Shown: piece by piece, positions 25,431 to 34,286 of the stretch | How the letters are laid out: each line of letters starts with the position of its first letter | How positions within the stretch are numbered: the stretch's first letter is position 1 | Translations under genes and position numbers: made by a program | Notes under the pieces: model-generated | The model's input: the letters and a program-made list of their open reading frames with translations, nothing else | Told to the model about the DNA's origin: nothing | Database searches by the model: none | NCBI RefSeq assembly: GCF_017794765.1 | Contig: NZ_CP051236.1 | Location: 2,125,312-2,189,311, forward strand | DNA from: Nitratireductor sp. | Lineage (GTDB): Bacteria > Pseudomonadota > Alphaproteobacteria > Rhizobiales > Rhizobiaceae | Reading direction: 5' to 3' | Length of the DNA: 64,000 bases

Positions 25431-26663
25431 ATGGAACCTCAAGAACAACAGCCATTGGCGAAACCGCAAAGCATTGATGATCGCCGGGCGTGGCTGTCCG
25501 TCTGTGCGGTAGGCCTCTCCACATTCTCTGTTGTGACCACCGAAATGCTGCCCGTGGGGCTGATGACGCCTATCTCGGAAAGTCTGCGGACCTCTGTCGG
25601 CACCGCTGGACTGACGATCTCCGTGCCGGCCATCCTCGCCGCCTTGTTCGCGCCTGTCGTCGTTATTGCGGCCGGAGGTATCGACAGGCGGCGCATCTTG
25701 TCCGGTCTGCTCGTGCTGCTGATGGTCGCGAACGTGATGTCGGCGCTCGCCCCTACTATCGGCTGGCTTCTGGCCGCGCGTGTCATCGTCGGCTTCTGCA
25801 TGGGCGGCATCTGGGCCATTGCCGGTGGTCTCGCGCCTAGGCTCGTGCCCGAACGGTCGATTGGCCTCGCAACAGCGATTATCTTCGGAGGAGTCTCCGC
25901 CGCTTCAGTGCTCGGCGTGCCAATTGGCGCGGTCGTCGGCGATTTGACAGACTGGCGCATAGCTTTCGGAGCGATGGCGGCGTTCAGTGCGCTCGTGCTC
26001 GCGATCAATCTTTGGGCGCTCCCAGCACTCCCGGTCGGCCAGTCCGTGCGGCTCGGCCAATTTACGGAGCAGATCACGCAGCGGCCGATTCAGCTTGGCT
26101 TGGTTGTCACCTTTCTTTTTGTCGCCGGTCACTTCATGGCCTACACCTTTGTCCGGCCGCTGTTGCAAAGCGTGTCCGGTATCGCAGTCGAATGGATCGG
26201 CGTTCTTCTCTTCGTCTATGGCGCGGCGGGGATCACCGGGAATTTCCTGGCTGGCATCATCGCCTCAAAGCGGACAGCCGCTACCCTGATCGTCATTGCC
26301 ATTGCTCTCGCTGCGACTATCTTTGGCTTCGCAGCTTTTGGCGGCACGCCAACAGGCGGAGCGATTATCCTTGTCTTGTGGGGCGTTGCCTACGGCGGGG
26401 TCTCCGTCGCCTTGCAGACCTGGATGATGAAAGCAGCACCATCGGCGATCGAGATCGCCACTTCGCTGTTCGTCTCCATGTTCAACATCGGTATCGCGCT
26501 CGGATCGTTCGCGGGAGGGCGCGTGGTCGACCGCTTCGATCTTCATACCAATTTGCTGCTGGCGGCGATCCTGCCAACCCTCGGGCTTCTTTTTGCACTG
26601 GCGATCCAACTTCACGTCGCGCGCGCAGCCGGAAAATCAGCCGCTGTACCCGCTAGACATTAA
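25431..26663 (+). CDS. MFS transporter, DHA1 family
   Basis: A 410-residue 12-helix transporter, starting at an ATG with AAAAGGAGCG upstream. The first helix has SVCAVGLSTFSVVTTEMLPVG, in line with AraJ/YdhP-type DHA1 pumps (TTEMLPVGL is a hallmark). IDRRRILSGLLVLLMVANV is the loop 2-3 region. It is divergent from a LysR regulator and 23 bp before a hydrolase gene. It probably exports a toxic or signalling compound; the substrate is unknown. Confidence 0.88.
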   Translation: MEPQEQQPLAKPQSIDDRRAWLSVCAVGLSTFSVVTTEMLPVGLMTPISESLRTSVGTAGLTISVPAILAALFAPVVVIAAGGIDRRRILSGLLVLLMVANVMSALAPTIGWLLAARVIVGFCMGGIWAIAGGLAPRLVPERSIGLATAIIFGGVSAASVLGVPIGAVVGDLTDWRIAFGAMAAFSALVLAINLWALPALPVGQSVRLGQFTEQITQRPIQLGLVVTFLFVAGHFMAYTFVRPLLQSVSGIAVEWIGVLLFVYGAAGITGNFLAGIIASKRTAATLIVIAIALAATIFGFAAFGGTPTGGAIILVLWGVAYGGVSVALQTWMMKAAPSAIEIATSLFVSMFNIGIALGSFAGGRVVDRFDLHTNLLLAAILPTLGLLFALAIQLHVARAAGKSAAVPARH

Positions 26664-26686
26664 TCGTTTTGGAAAAGGCTGACGAC

Positions 26687-27697
26687 ATGACCTATGAGAT
26701 TTTCGACCTGGGCGACGTTCACTTGCAATCGAAGCGATGCCTTCGCAATGCAAAGCTCGCTTACAAGACCTATGGCACCCTCAATACGGCGAAGGACAAT
26801 GCCATTGTCTATCCGACATCCTTCGCCGCCACGCATGATGATGCTGCGTGGCTGATCGGGCCGGGCCGCGCGCTCGACCCGGGAAAATACTTTATCATCG
26901 TGCCCGATGCCTTCGGTAACGGCCTATCCAGTTCCCCCAGCAACACGCCCGCGCCTCATGACGGGAACCGCTTTCCGCATGTCACCATCCACGACAATGT
27001 GGCGCAGCAACGACGCCTGCTGACGGAAAAGTTCGGTATCGACCAAATCCGTCTTGCCATAGGCTGGTCCCTAGGAGGGGCGCAGGCATTCGAATGGGCC
27101 TCGGCGTTCCCTGACAAAGTGGAGCGCCTTTTTGCTTTTCAGAGCGCGGCCAGAACCTCGCGCCATTTCTATCTCTTCTTCGATAGCGTGCGGGCGGCGA
27201 TAGAACTGGACGCCGATTTTCGGGAAGGCTTCTATACGCAACAGCCGCAGCGTGGCTTGCGGGTCGCGGCCCGCATTTATGCCGCATGGGGTTTTTCACA
27301 AGCCTTCTTTCGCGAGCGGCTGGACGAAAGCGCGCTGGGCTATGCTTCCATCGACGATTTCCTTGTCGATTTCTGGGAAGGCTGGTTCCTCAAACGCGAC
27401 GCCAACAATCTGCTCGCCCAGCTCTGGACAGGGCAGCACGCCGACATCGGCGCCAATGATCTCTATCGTGGCGATGTTGGCAAGGCGCTCAGCGCGATCC
27501 AGGCGGACACCATCGTCATGCCATCGTCGAGCGACCTCTATTTTCCAGTCGAAGATGCAGCCGGAGAAGCACGCCGGATATCCAGGGCGGAGTTGCGCGT
27601 CCTCGAGTCTCATTGGGGTCACGTCGCCGGCGAGGGGCTGAATGATGATGACACCACAGTCATCGAACAGGCCATAGCTGAATTGCTTGCAAGATAG
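26687..27697 (+). CDS. Alpha/beta hydrolase, homoserine O-acetyltransferase-like
   Basis: A 336-residue alpha/beta hydrolase of the MetX-like group. The nucleophile elbow is IGWSLGGAQ (Ser128). Oxyanion-side residues lie in YPTSFAATH, and the likely acid and base are in SSSDLYFP and SHWGHVAGEG. True MetX has a different substrate pocket (NGLSSSP here sits where MetX has a GSTGP-like loop), so this could be a hydrolase or a non-MetX acyltransferase. I chose the ATG at 26687. It follows the MFS gene in a probable operon. Confidence 0.8.
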   Translation: MTYEIFDLGDVHLQSKRCLRNAKLAYKTYGTLNTAKDNAIVYPTSFAATHDDAAWLIGPGRALDPGKYFIIVPDAFGNGLSSSPSNTPAPHDGNRFPHVTIHDNVAQQRRLLTEKFGIDQIRLAIGWSLGGAQAFEWASAFPDKVERLFAFQSAARTSRHFYLFFDSVRAAIELDADFREGFYTQQPQRGLRVAARIYAAWGFSQAFFRERLDESALGYASIDDFLVDFWEGWFLKRDANNLLAQLWTGQHADIGANDLYRGDVGKALSAIQADTIVMPSSSDLYFPVEDAAGEARRISRAELRVLESHWGHVAGEGLNDDDTTVIEQAIAELLAR

Positions 27698-28026
27698 GAC
27701 GGCGAATGGCGGCAGCTTTCGGCGGAAACCTTCCTCGTGCGCCATGGCGGCACCAGCCCGCAGGTTCATGCTCTGATCGTAACGCGCTCGGCCGGGAAGT
27801 GGCCGGTGCCGACGATCCTACGTGTCGAGGTCGGCCGCGGCGCTCCGCTGTCGATGAGTGCTGCCGAACACGAGGTTTCGCTCTTGGTTGAGGGTGACGC
27901 GACGAGGAACAAGGCGAATGTCACATTCCTGCCGCTGCGCGACGAGCCGGAGATCATCCCGTTTTATGGTTGACTGATTGAGGCATCTTATTATGGTATG
28001 AATGTTACACAATTAATAGGTTCGCC
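27698..28026. other. Gap with a small unrecognised frame and a possible TetR site
   Basis: A 78-codon frame at 27737-27973 (RVEVGRGAPLSMSAAEHEVS) has no known family features and no good ribosome site; it may be a remnant or noise. At 27990-28007, 20 bp before the tetR start, ATTATGGTATGAATGTTA resembles a second copy after the tetR gene (28629-28646). Confidence 0.4.
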
Positions 28027-28611
28027 ATGGCCCGCCCCAGAGAGTTCGACGAAGACCGCGTGCTTGACGCCGCGATGGAGACCTTCTGGCGCAAGGGCTA
28101 TGAAGGGACTTCCGCCCAAGACCTTGTGGACGCCACGGGTCTCGGGCGCGGCAGCCTCTATGCCGCCTATGCGAACAAGCAGGGCATTTTCGAGCAGGCG
28201 CTTCGGCGCTACCACAAGCGCGCGCAAGGCCATGTCGATCAACTCCGCGAGCCGGGCTCCCCTGTCGAGCGCCTTCGCGCGTTGATGGAGGGGATTGTCG
28301 ATGTCGATCTTGGGGCGTCGGAGAAGCGCGGATGCCTCGCCACCAACAGCGCGATCGAGGTCGCCAACCGCGATCCGCATGTTGCCGATCTGGTGCGCGG
28401 GAATTTCGACATCCTGACACGCGGTATCGAGGAAACGATTCGGCGCGGTCAGGACGCTGGCGAAATCCGCTCCACCACCGATGCCGAAACGCTGGCGCTT
28501 TTCGTCTTCAACGCCGTGCAGGGGCTGCGTGTACTGACCAGCACCGCCGGCGCGAAGGATCGCGCCAAACTGACCACGATCATCGACCAGACTTTAATCG
28601 CCCTGACCTGA
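28027..28611 (+). CDS. TetR/AcrR-family regulator of the following reductase-MFS pair
   Basis: A 194-residue TetR protein. The helix-turn-helix is at residues about 8-54 (FDEDRVLDAAMETFWRKGYE, then GLGRGSLYAAYANKQGIF). The C-terminal domain has a single Cys in KRGCLATNSAIE, as in several electrophile-sensing TetR repressors. It lies 66 bp upstream of a reductase gene in the same direction. Similar 18-bp sequences sit before it and before the reductase gene, suggesting shared control. Confidence 0.88.
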   Translation: MARPREFDEDRVLDAAMETFWRKGYEGTSAQDLVDATGLGRGSLYAAYANKQGIFEQALRRYHKRAQGHVDQLREPGSPVERLRALMEGIVDVDLGASEKRGCLATNSAIEVANRDPHVADLVRGNFDILTRGIEETIRRGQDAGEIRSTTDAETLALFVFNAVQGLRVLTSTAGAKDRAKLTTIIDQTLIALT

Positions 28612-28677
28612 CCCCCTTTTTTTGGTCGATTATGGAACGATCATTAAATAATATCCACAGCATCACAGGAGCACCCT

Positions 28678-29550
28678 ATGGCAGAGAATAATCCCACCGT
28701 TGCAGTTGCCGTTCTCGGCACCGGCCTCATCGGCGCAGCCATTGCCCGCAATCTCGCCCGCAAAGGATTTCATGTCCGCGCGTGGAACCGCACGGCTGAG
28801 AAGGCCCAAATCCTCACGGCCGATGGTGTGCAAGCCTTCGACAATCCGGTCGATGCCGTCCGGGACGCAGATGTCATCGTCACCGTGCTGAAAGATGGTC
28901 CTGTCGTGCATAAGGCAATGGCGGCGGCGCTGCCCGGCCTGCGCAAAGGCGTGATCTGGCTGCAACTCAGCACGGTGGGCGTCGAAGCCATCGACACGCT
29001 CGCCGCCCTCGCCGAGGAAAATGGCCTCCTCTTCTACGACGCACCCGTTCAGGGTACCCGCCAGCCTGCCGAGCAGGGCAAGCTGGTCATTCTCGCCTCC
29101 GGTCCCGAAGAAGGTCGGCGCGTTACGCAATCGGTCTTCGACGCCATCGGCCAGCGCACCCTTTGGGTGTCGGACAGGCCGGGTGCCAGCAGTCGCCTCA
29201 AGCTGGCGCTGAATGCCTATATATTCGCGCTCACGCATGGCACGGCCGAAACCCTCGCCATCGCCAAGGCGCTCGGCGTCGATCCGGCGCTGGTTGTCGA
29301 GGCCGTAACCGGCGGGCCGCTCGACAGCGGTTATTTTCAAGGTAAGGCCATCGCAATGCTGAAAGGCGATTTCACCGCCAGCTTCTCCATCGCCAACGGG
29401 GTGAAGGATGCGCGCCTCGTCGTGGACGCGCTGACCGGAACCGGCGTTCAGGCGGATTTGGCGGCCGCTGGTCTGGCCCGCTTCCAACGGGTCGCGGAGG
29501 CCGGACATGGCGGCAAGGACATTGCGGCCTCTTTCCTGGCGGATGCGTAA
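28678..29550 (+). CDS. NAD(P)-dependent oxidoreductase, imine-reductase/beta-hydroxyacid dehydrogenase type
   Basis: A 290-residue 6-phosphogluconate-dehydrogenase-like reductase. The Rossmann motif is AVLGTGLIGAAIARNLARKG near residue 11, with NRT after the second strand (RAWNRTAEK), which favours NADP. QLSTVG and the DAPVQGTRQPAEQGKL segment are the beta-hydroxyacid dehydrogenase region, but the usual catalytic Lys (GxxGxGxxxKxxxN) reads ASSRLKLALNAY, retaining Lys. Imine reductases share this layout. It sits between tetR and an MFS gene. The substrate is unknown. Confidence 0.85.
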   Translation: MAENNPTVAVAVLGTGLIGAAIARNLARKGFHVRAWNRTAEKAQILTADGVQAFDNPVDAVRDADVIVTVLKDGPVVHKAMAAALPGLRKGVIWLQLSTVGVEAIDTLAALAEENGLLFYDAPVQGTRQPAEQGKLVILASGPEEGRRVTQSVFDAIGQRTLWVSDRPGASSRLKLALNAYIFALTHGTAETLAIAKALGVDPALVVEAVTGGPLDSGYFQGKAIAMLKGDFTASFSIANGVKDARLVVDALTGTGVQADLAAAGLARFQRVAEAGHGGKDIAASFLADA

Positions 29551-29554
29551 CGCC

Positions 29555-30769
29555 ATGACAGTTTCCGAAAACATCCAGACTGAACGCCCGGAAGCGGAAG
29601 GCGCGCACGAGCGTCTGCCGGTCGGGCAATTGCTGGCGTTTACGGTGGCGGGGTTTCTCGCCATCATGACCGAGAACATGCCCGCCGGTCTTCTGCCGCA
29701 GATCGGCGCAGGCCTCGGCGTATCGGAAGCCATGGCCGGGCAGACTGTGACGCTCTATGCGCTCGGCTCGGTGGTTGCGGCCATCCCGGTCATCGCGGCG
29801 ACAAGAAGCTGGAATCGCCGCCCGCTGTTCCTGTTGGCGATTGCCGGGCTTCTGATCTTCAACACAATGACGGCCGTGTCGGCGCACTACGGCATGACGC
29901 TTCTCGCGCGTTTCATCGCCGGCATGTCGGCGGGCGTGGTCTGGGGACTGGTCGCGGGCTATGCACGCCGGCTCGCGCCGCCGCATCTGCAAGGCCGTGC
30001 ACTCGCCATCGTTGGCGTCGGTCAGCCCATTGCGCTGTCGCTCGGGGTGCCGCTTGGCGCGTGGCTCGGTGGCCTGTTCGACTGGAGGGTGGTCTTCTGG
30101 GTCATGTCCGCCGTCGCCTTGCTGCTGATAGCGTGGGTGCGCTTCGGCATCCCCGACTTCCCTGGTCAGGCACAACACCAGCGGCTGCCGGTGCGCAAGG
30201 TGTTCCTGATCCCCGGAATCGGCCCGGTGTTGCTGGTGCTGTTCGCATGGATATTGGCGCACAACATCCTTTACACCTACGTCGCGCCGTTCCTAGGTGC
30301 TTCTGATACAGGGTTGCAGGTTGAGGTTATTCTTCTCGTCTTCGGCATCGCATCTGTCGTCGGCATATGGGGAACCGGCGTTCTGGTGGACCGCCGTTTG
30401 CGGGGCGTCACGCTTATCAGCCTCGCCGCCTTCGCAGTCGCGGCGGCCTTGCTGGCGATACCGCATGGATCAGCTGTGTTGGTGCTGTTCGCCATCGCCA
30501 TCTGGGGGCTGACTTTCGGCGGTGCGCCGACCTTGCTGCAAACGGCGCTGGCGGATGCCGCAGGTGAACATGCGGATGTCGCCCAATCCATCCTCGTGAC
30601 CATCTTCAACCTCGCTGTCGCGGGCGGCGGACTGATCGGCGGTCTGGTGATCGACGCGGCCGGGCCATCATGGCTGCCGTGGACCTTGTTGCCGCTGATC
30701 GTCATCGCATTGGCGACGGCGTGGCAGGCGAAGGCTCACGGCTTCCAGGCCGGTCATCGCGGGAATTGA
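29555..30769 (+). CDS. MFS transporter, AraJ-like
   Basis: A 404-residue 12-helix transporter, 4 bp after the reductase gene and probably co-transcribed. I chose the ATG at 29555 (MTVSENIQTERPEAEGAHER), just past the reductase stop. The first helix, QLLAFTVAGFLAIMTENMPAG, is typical of the AraJ/sugar-efflux DHA1 group. This is the fourth MFS pump of the accessory region. The substrate is unknown. Confidence 0.87.
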   Translation: MTVSENIQTERPEAEGAHERLPVGQLLAFTVAGFLAIMTENMPAGLLPQIGAGLGVSEAMAGQTVTLYALGSVVAAIPVIAATRSWNRRPLFLLAIAGLLIFNTMTAVSAHYGMTLLARFIAGMSAGVVWGLVAGYARRLAPPHLQGRALAIVGVGQPIALSLGVPLGAWLGGLFDWRVVFWVMSAVALLLIAWVRFGIPDFPGQAQHQRLPVRKVFLIPGIGPVLLVLFAWILAHNILYTYVAPFLGASDTGLQVEVILLVFGIASVVGIWGTGVLVDRRLRGVTLISLAAFAVAAALLAIPHGSAVLVLFAIAIWGLTFGGAPTLLQTALADAAGEHADVAQSILVTIFNLAVAGGGLIGGLVIDAAGPSWLPWTLLPLIVIALATAWQAKAHGFQAGHRGN

Positions 30770-31212
30770 GGCCATGTGATGACAACACTCAACATTACAA
30801 GAACAATAGGACATAGTTCATGAGCAATTCGGCACTCGCTCTCATCAAGGCGCGTATCTCCGACGATTGCTCGTAGTTGGAGAGACCGCGATCGTACGGA
30901 GGGTACGCGCTGACCCAAGCAGGCAACCTTGGCTCGCGGAGCTTCTCGAACGAAAGGCTGTCCGGGTGGCAACTGTCGGGCTAGCCAACAAGACTGCACG
31001 GATCGCATGGGCGATCATGAGAAGAATGGAAATCTACACCGCCTGAAATCGTCCCGATTGCCCATACGAGGCGAAGGGATGGTGAAAGAGGAGTGAGTGG
31101 TGATGACAAACCGGTCAGACCGGGGATCGGCCAAACCCGGGGGAGCAGAGCGCTAAGAGCGCGTTGACCTGATCAGGGAACCGATCCGCGGAATTCATCA
31201 GGGCCAACAGAC
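30770..31212. other. Gap between the last cargo gene and the integrase relic
   Basis: About 440 bp. An 18-codon frame at 30820-30876 (MSNSALALIKARISDDCS) begins after a plausible AGGA site and may be the start of a truncated gene. The remainder contains no supported gene. Such scar DNA fits decay near an island end. Confidence 0.4.
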
Positions 31213-31308
31213 ATGTCGAGCTGCACAAACAGGCCGAACACATGGATGCACCCGACCGGTGCTTGTCGCATCAAAAATCCTCTGCACCAAGGGAGCCTTC
31301 CACACATG

Positions 31309-31680
31309 ATGAAGGACATCATCGCCGGCAAAACACGCGCGACCATGAAAACCGAAAAGCTGCGCGGAAAGGCCATCTTTCGCGGCGGTCGCGGGACCGC
31401 GATCCGGACCATGGGCTTGCTCGGCGGGATCTTCTCCTATGCGGTCGAGGCCGGGGTGATCAAGCACAACCCTACGCATGGTCTCCGCAAGCCGAAATAT
31501 GAGGTCCGCGACCGCCTGCTCACTGAGGCCGAGTACCGGTTTCTAGGCGGCATTGTCAGGGATGCGCAGGCGAGCGACCACTACAGGCTACATGCCGAAA
31601 TTCTCAGGCTGATTACGCTCACCGGCTGCCGGCGCGGAGAAATCGTCAAACTCAAATGGCGTAGATTAAGGTTATTGTGA
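31309..31680 (+). pseudogene. Tyrosine-recombinase (integrase) fragment, truncated at both ends
   Basis: The frame encodes the end of a SAM-like core-binding domain (GKTRATMKTEKLRGKAIFRG, then TAIRTMGLLGGIFSYAVEAG) and the start of the phage-integrase catalytic domain up to the first catalytic arginine (LITLTGCRRGEIVKLKW). The Arg-His-x-x-Arg and Tyr motifs are missing: after KLKW the frame runs into RRLRLL and a stop. No N-terminal arm-binding domain is found upstream. It is dead as an integrase. The frame remains open upstream to 31213 without family features. It marks an old island end. Confidence 0.85.
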
Positions 31681-31827
31681 CAATCATGAGAGAGAAAACC
31701 AACCTCAATATCTTTTCTCATGGGTTTGGATTCCTGCTTTTGCAGTCAATAACCGCGCCGTTTGTCTGTTTACGTTTTTGGATTTCGAAATCGCACGAAA
31801 TTATATGATAAGAATTTCCAAGGAGAG

Positions 31828-31848
31828 CTACGGCACGACATGCCGTAG
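31828..31848. terminator. Hairpin over the stop codon of the ABC ATPase gene
   Basis: CTACGGCA-N5-TGCCGTAG, perfect 8-bp arms with a 5-base loop. On the minus strand the last three bases are the TAG stop of the ATP-binding protein gene. There is no long T run after it, so it may stabilise the mRNA 3' end rather than terminate on its own. Confidence 0.5.
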
Positions 31849-32559
31849 AAAATCGCGGAGGCGGGGATTGTCAGTATTGGCAAGCATCTCCTGCGGGTTC
31901 CCGTCGACAGAAATATGACCGTTTTCCATGAAAATCAGACGCGTTCCTACTTGTCTGGCAAACCCGATTTCGTGCGTTACGACGATCATTGTCATGCCTT
32001 CTTCCGCAAGAGATTGCATGACTTGGAGAACTTCATGGCGGAGTTCCGGGTCCAATGCGGAGGTAGGCTCGTCAAAGAGCATGACCTTCGGTCGAACCGC
32101 TAACGCTCTGGCAATTGCGACGCGTTGCTGCTGGCCTCCTGAGAGCTCTGAGGGATAGTGAGACGCGCGTTCTGCAAGCCCTACTCTTGCCAGAAGCTCG
32201 TTGGCCTGATCGCGCGCTTCCGCTAGGGAAGATCCCCGAACTCTGCGGGGGCCGAAAGCGACATTTTCGAGAGCGGTCATTTGGGGGAAGAGGTTGAATT
32301 GTTGAAACACCATCCCCGCCTCTTGGCGGATCAGGCGAATGTTTGAGCCGCCCTCGGTGATGCTACGTCCATCCACAATGAGATCGCCTCCCTGAATTTT
32401 CTCCAAGCCATTGATGCATCGCAGCAAGGTGGATTTTCCCGATCCCGAAGGCCCAATGAGAACGATTTTTTCCCCGGGCTCGACAGCAAGATCGACGCCA
32501 TCGAGAATGGTTACGCTTCCAAAGCGCTTGGTCACATTTTTGAACTCAATAATACTCAT
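31828..32559 (-). CDS. Polar amino-acid ABC transporter, ATP-binding protein (GlnQ-like)
   Basis: A 243-residue ABC ATPase. Walker A is GPSGSGKST (residues about 36-44), signature LSGGQQQR, and Walker [15 protein letters not shown], followed by the H-loop VVTHEIGFA. Sequence style ([18 protein letters not shown]) is that of the polar amino-acid uptake family. Its start overlaps the permease stop by 4 bp. It energises uptake with the permease and binding protein encoded upstream on the minus strand. Confidence 0.95.
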   Translation of the reverse strand: MSIIEFKNVTKRFGSVTILDGVDLAVEPGEKIVLIGPSGSGKSTLLRCINGLEKIQGGDLIVDGRSITEGGSNIRLIRQEAGMVFQQFNLFPQMTALENVAFGPRRVRGSSLAEARDQANELLARVGLAERASHYPSELSGGQQQRVAIARALAVRPKVMLFDEPTSALDPELRHEVLQVMQSLAEEGMTMIVVTHEIGFARQVGTRLIFMENGHISVDGNPQEMLANTDNPRLRDFLRHVVP

Positions 32560-33212
32560 AGAATGCGCATCCTCTTTTCAATGCCGCGAAGTACAGAAGC
32601 CAGAACGGTCGTCATGATGAAGTAGAGGATCGCCACAGCCGACCATATTTCCACTGCTCGGAAGTTTGTCGCCATTACTTCCTGGCCCTGCCGGGTGAGC
32701 TCTCCCACCCCGATGACGATGAACACCGATGTGTCCTTCAGGCTGATGATGAACTGGTTTCCAAGAGCCGGGATCATGCGGCGAAAGGCCAGGGGGCCTG
32801 TGACATAAGTCAGGACCTTCCATGCTGGGAGACCCAGAGAAAGACCGGCTTCCCGCAGCCCCGGGTGGATCGATAGCAGTGCACCGCGAACAATTTCTGC
32901 TGTATAGGCGCCGGAATTGATCGTGATGGAGGTGATGGCCGCCGTCACTGGATCGATCCGTATGTCGGCGACCAGCGGCAAGGCGAAGTAGATGAACATC
33001 ACCTGCACGATGATCGGCGTGCCGCGTATCAGTTCAATATAAGCGAATGCCACGAGACTGATGATGCTGTTGCCATAGGCGCGCATCAGGCCGGCCACAC
33101 AGCCGATAAGAAAACCAATGCCAAGACCGATTACGGCGATGGTCAAAGTGAGCTGAGCTCCTTTCAACAATTGTGGAAGAGCTTCGAGAATAACAGACCA
33201 GTCGAACTGCAT
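32556..33212 (-). CDS. Polar amino-acid ABC transporter, permease (GlnP-like)
   Basis: A 218-residue membrane protein of the HisM/GlnP family with about five helices. The N-terminal hydrophobic [20 protein letters not shown] and the permease loop ([27 protein letters not shown], an EAA-type loop) are visible, as is [20 protein letters not shown] chose the ATG at 33212, preceded by a strong GGAGGGG; the longer frame adds an unlikely N-terminus. It lies between the binding protein and ATPase genes. Confidence 0.93.
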   Translation of the reverse strand: MQFDWSVILEALPQLLKGAQLTLTIAVIGLGIGFLIGCVAGLMRAYGNSIISLVAFAYIELIRGTPIIVQVMFIYFALPLVADIRIDPVTAAITSITINSGAYTAEIVRGALLSIHPGLREAGLSLGLPAWKVLTYVTGPLAFRRMIPALGNQFIISLKDTSVFIVIGVGELTRQGQEVMATNFRAVEIWSAVAILYFIMTTVLASVLRGIEKRMRIL

Positions 33213-33347
33213 TTTTCCCCTCCGGGCGTTGCCTCGCGTGCAGCGAAGCAACGCGCCGTTGCATGTTTGAGAGTTGGGCAGGCAGGGACGCTCGCGCCCT
33301 GCGAAAAGTGTTCCGGCGCGCGGAGGCGCAGCCGGAACGCGATATGC

Positions 33348-34091
33348 CTATTTTGCCGGAGGCTCGGAGCCGAACCACTTCATGTAGAGTTCAGCGTAAG
33401 TGCCATCGTCCTTGATTTCAGCCAGCGCCGCATTGACCTTGGGGACGAGAGGGCTGCCTTTGGGAAACCCGATGCCATATTCGTGGGCCATGACCTGCTT
33501 GCCGGCTGGTCGCACTTTTCCCTGACCGTTTGTCTTGATGTAATAGAGAACGTTTGGCGTGTCGTGCATGGCGCCATCCACTCGGCCGGTGACAACTTCA
33601 AGATAAGCGTTGTCGCTCACAGGGAAGAGGCGCAGCTCGGTCTCCTTCATGTGCTCCTTGGCATAATCGACGGTCGCGGTGCCAGTCTTGGCTGCCAGTA
33701 CTTTTCCGGCCATGTCTTCCGGGCCCTGAACATCGCTGTCCACCGGGACCATCAAAAGGAAGCCGCTGTCATAATAGCCGTCGGAGAAGTCAATGACCTT
33801 CTTGCGGTCTTCCTTGATGGTCATTCCAGCGATCGCGATATCGATCTGGCCGGTCTGAAGGCCGGGAATGATGCCGTTGAAATCCATCGGTTGGAGTTTG
33901 TATTTCACGCCGATCCGTTGAGCGACCGCATCCCAAAGGTCGATATCGAAACCAACATATTTATCGCCCTCCTTGTACTCAAAGGGCACGAAGGCCGTGT
34001 CGGTGGCGACAACCAGTTCTTCCTCGGCCCAGACGGCAGTGGAAATCAAACCAGCGGCAATAGCGATAGCAAGCTTTCGTAGTGACTGCAT
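33348..34091 (-). CDS. Polar amino-acid ABC transporter, periplasmic binding protein
   Basis: A 247-residue GlnH/HisJ-type binding protein. The signal peptide covers about residues 1-22 (LAIAIAAGLISTAVWA). The mature part begins EEELVVATDTAFVPFEY, with the family FDIDLWDAVAQRIG, an IAGMTIKEDRKKVIDFSD ligand loop and a final AELYMKWFG. It is the first gene of the minus-strand operon, about 80 bp downstream of a sigma-54 promoter and divergent from a TyrR-like activator, which suggests an aromatic or related amino acid ligand. Confidence 0.94.
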   Translation of the reverse strand: MQSLRKLAIAIAAGLISTAVWAEEELVVATDTAFVPFEYKEGDKYVGFDIDLWDAVAQRIGVKYKLQPMDFNGIIPGLQTGQIDIAIAGMTIKEDRKKVIDFSDGYYDSGFLLMVPVDSDVQGPEDMAGKVLAAKTGTATVDYAKEHMKETELRLFPVSDNAYLEVVTGRVDGAMHDTPNVLYYIKTNGQGKVRPAGKQVMAHEYGIGFPKGSPLVPKVNAALAEIKDDGTYAELYMKWFGSEPPAK

Positions 34092-34171
34092 TTTAATCCT
34101 CCCAATTCAGGTCAAAGGGCTGGCTGGCCCCTAAACGGATGCGACCTTTCCGGCATCCGGGAATGCAGTCA

Positions 34172-34188
34172 CGCAAGGGTTGTGCCAG
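34172..34188 (-). promoter_or_regulatory. Sigma-54 promoter of the ABC transporter operon
   Basis: On the minus strand the sequence reads CTGGCACAACCCTTGCG, with GG and GC ten bases apart as required. It matches the -24/-12 consensus (YTGGCACGRNNNTTGCW) at nearly all positions. It is about 80 bp before the binding-protein start. A dyad at 34267-34284 lies 79-96 bp upstream of it, where an enhancer-binding protein would sit. Confidence 0.8.
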
Positions 34189-34266
34189 TTTTGGATCGCG
34201 ATCTGACCGGCACTTGCTTGCCGAATGGAAAGAAATGTGTACAATTTTGCGCGAAATTTAGCAAAC

Positions 34267-34284
34267 CGTAATGGATTTCTTACA
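34267..34284. promoter_or_regulatory. TyrR-box-like dyad before the first TyrR-like gene
   Basis: CGTAATGGATTTCTTACA fits the TyrR box layout TGTAAA-N6-TTTACA in 9 of 12 fixed positions, including the key G and C 14 bases apart. It ends 2 bp before the regulator start codon. It could both autoregulate that gene and serve as the upstream activator site for the divergent ABC operon. Confidence 0.55.
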
Positions 34285-34286
34285 GA

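Noticed and set aside
34231..34250. A second sigma-54-like box (CCGGCACTTGCTTGCC, near 34205-34220) in the ABC/TyrR gap
   Set aside because: The GG and GC elements are nine, not ten, bases apart, a spacing that inactivates sigma-54 promoters.
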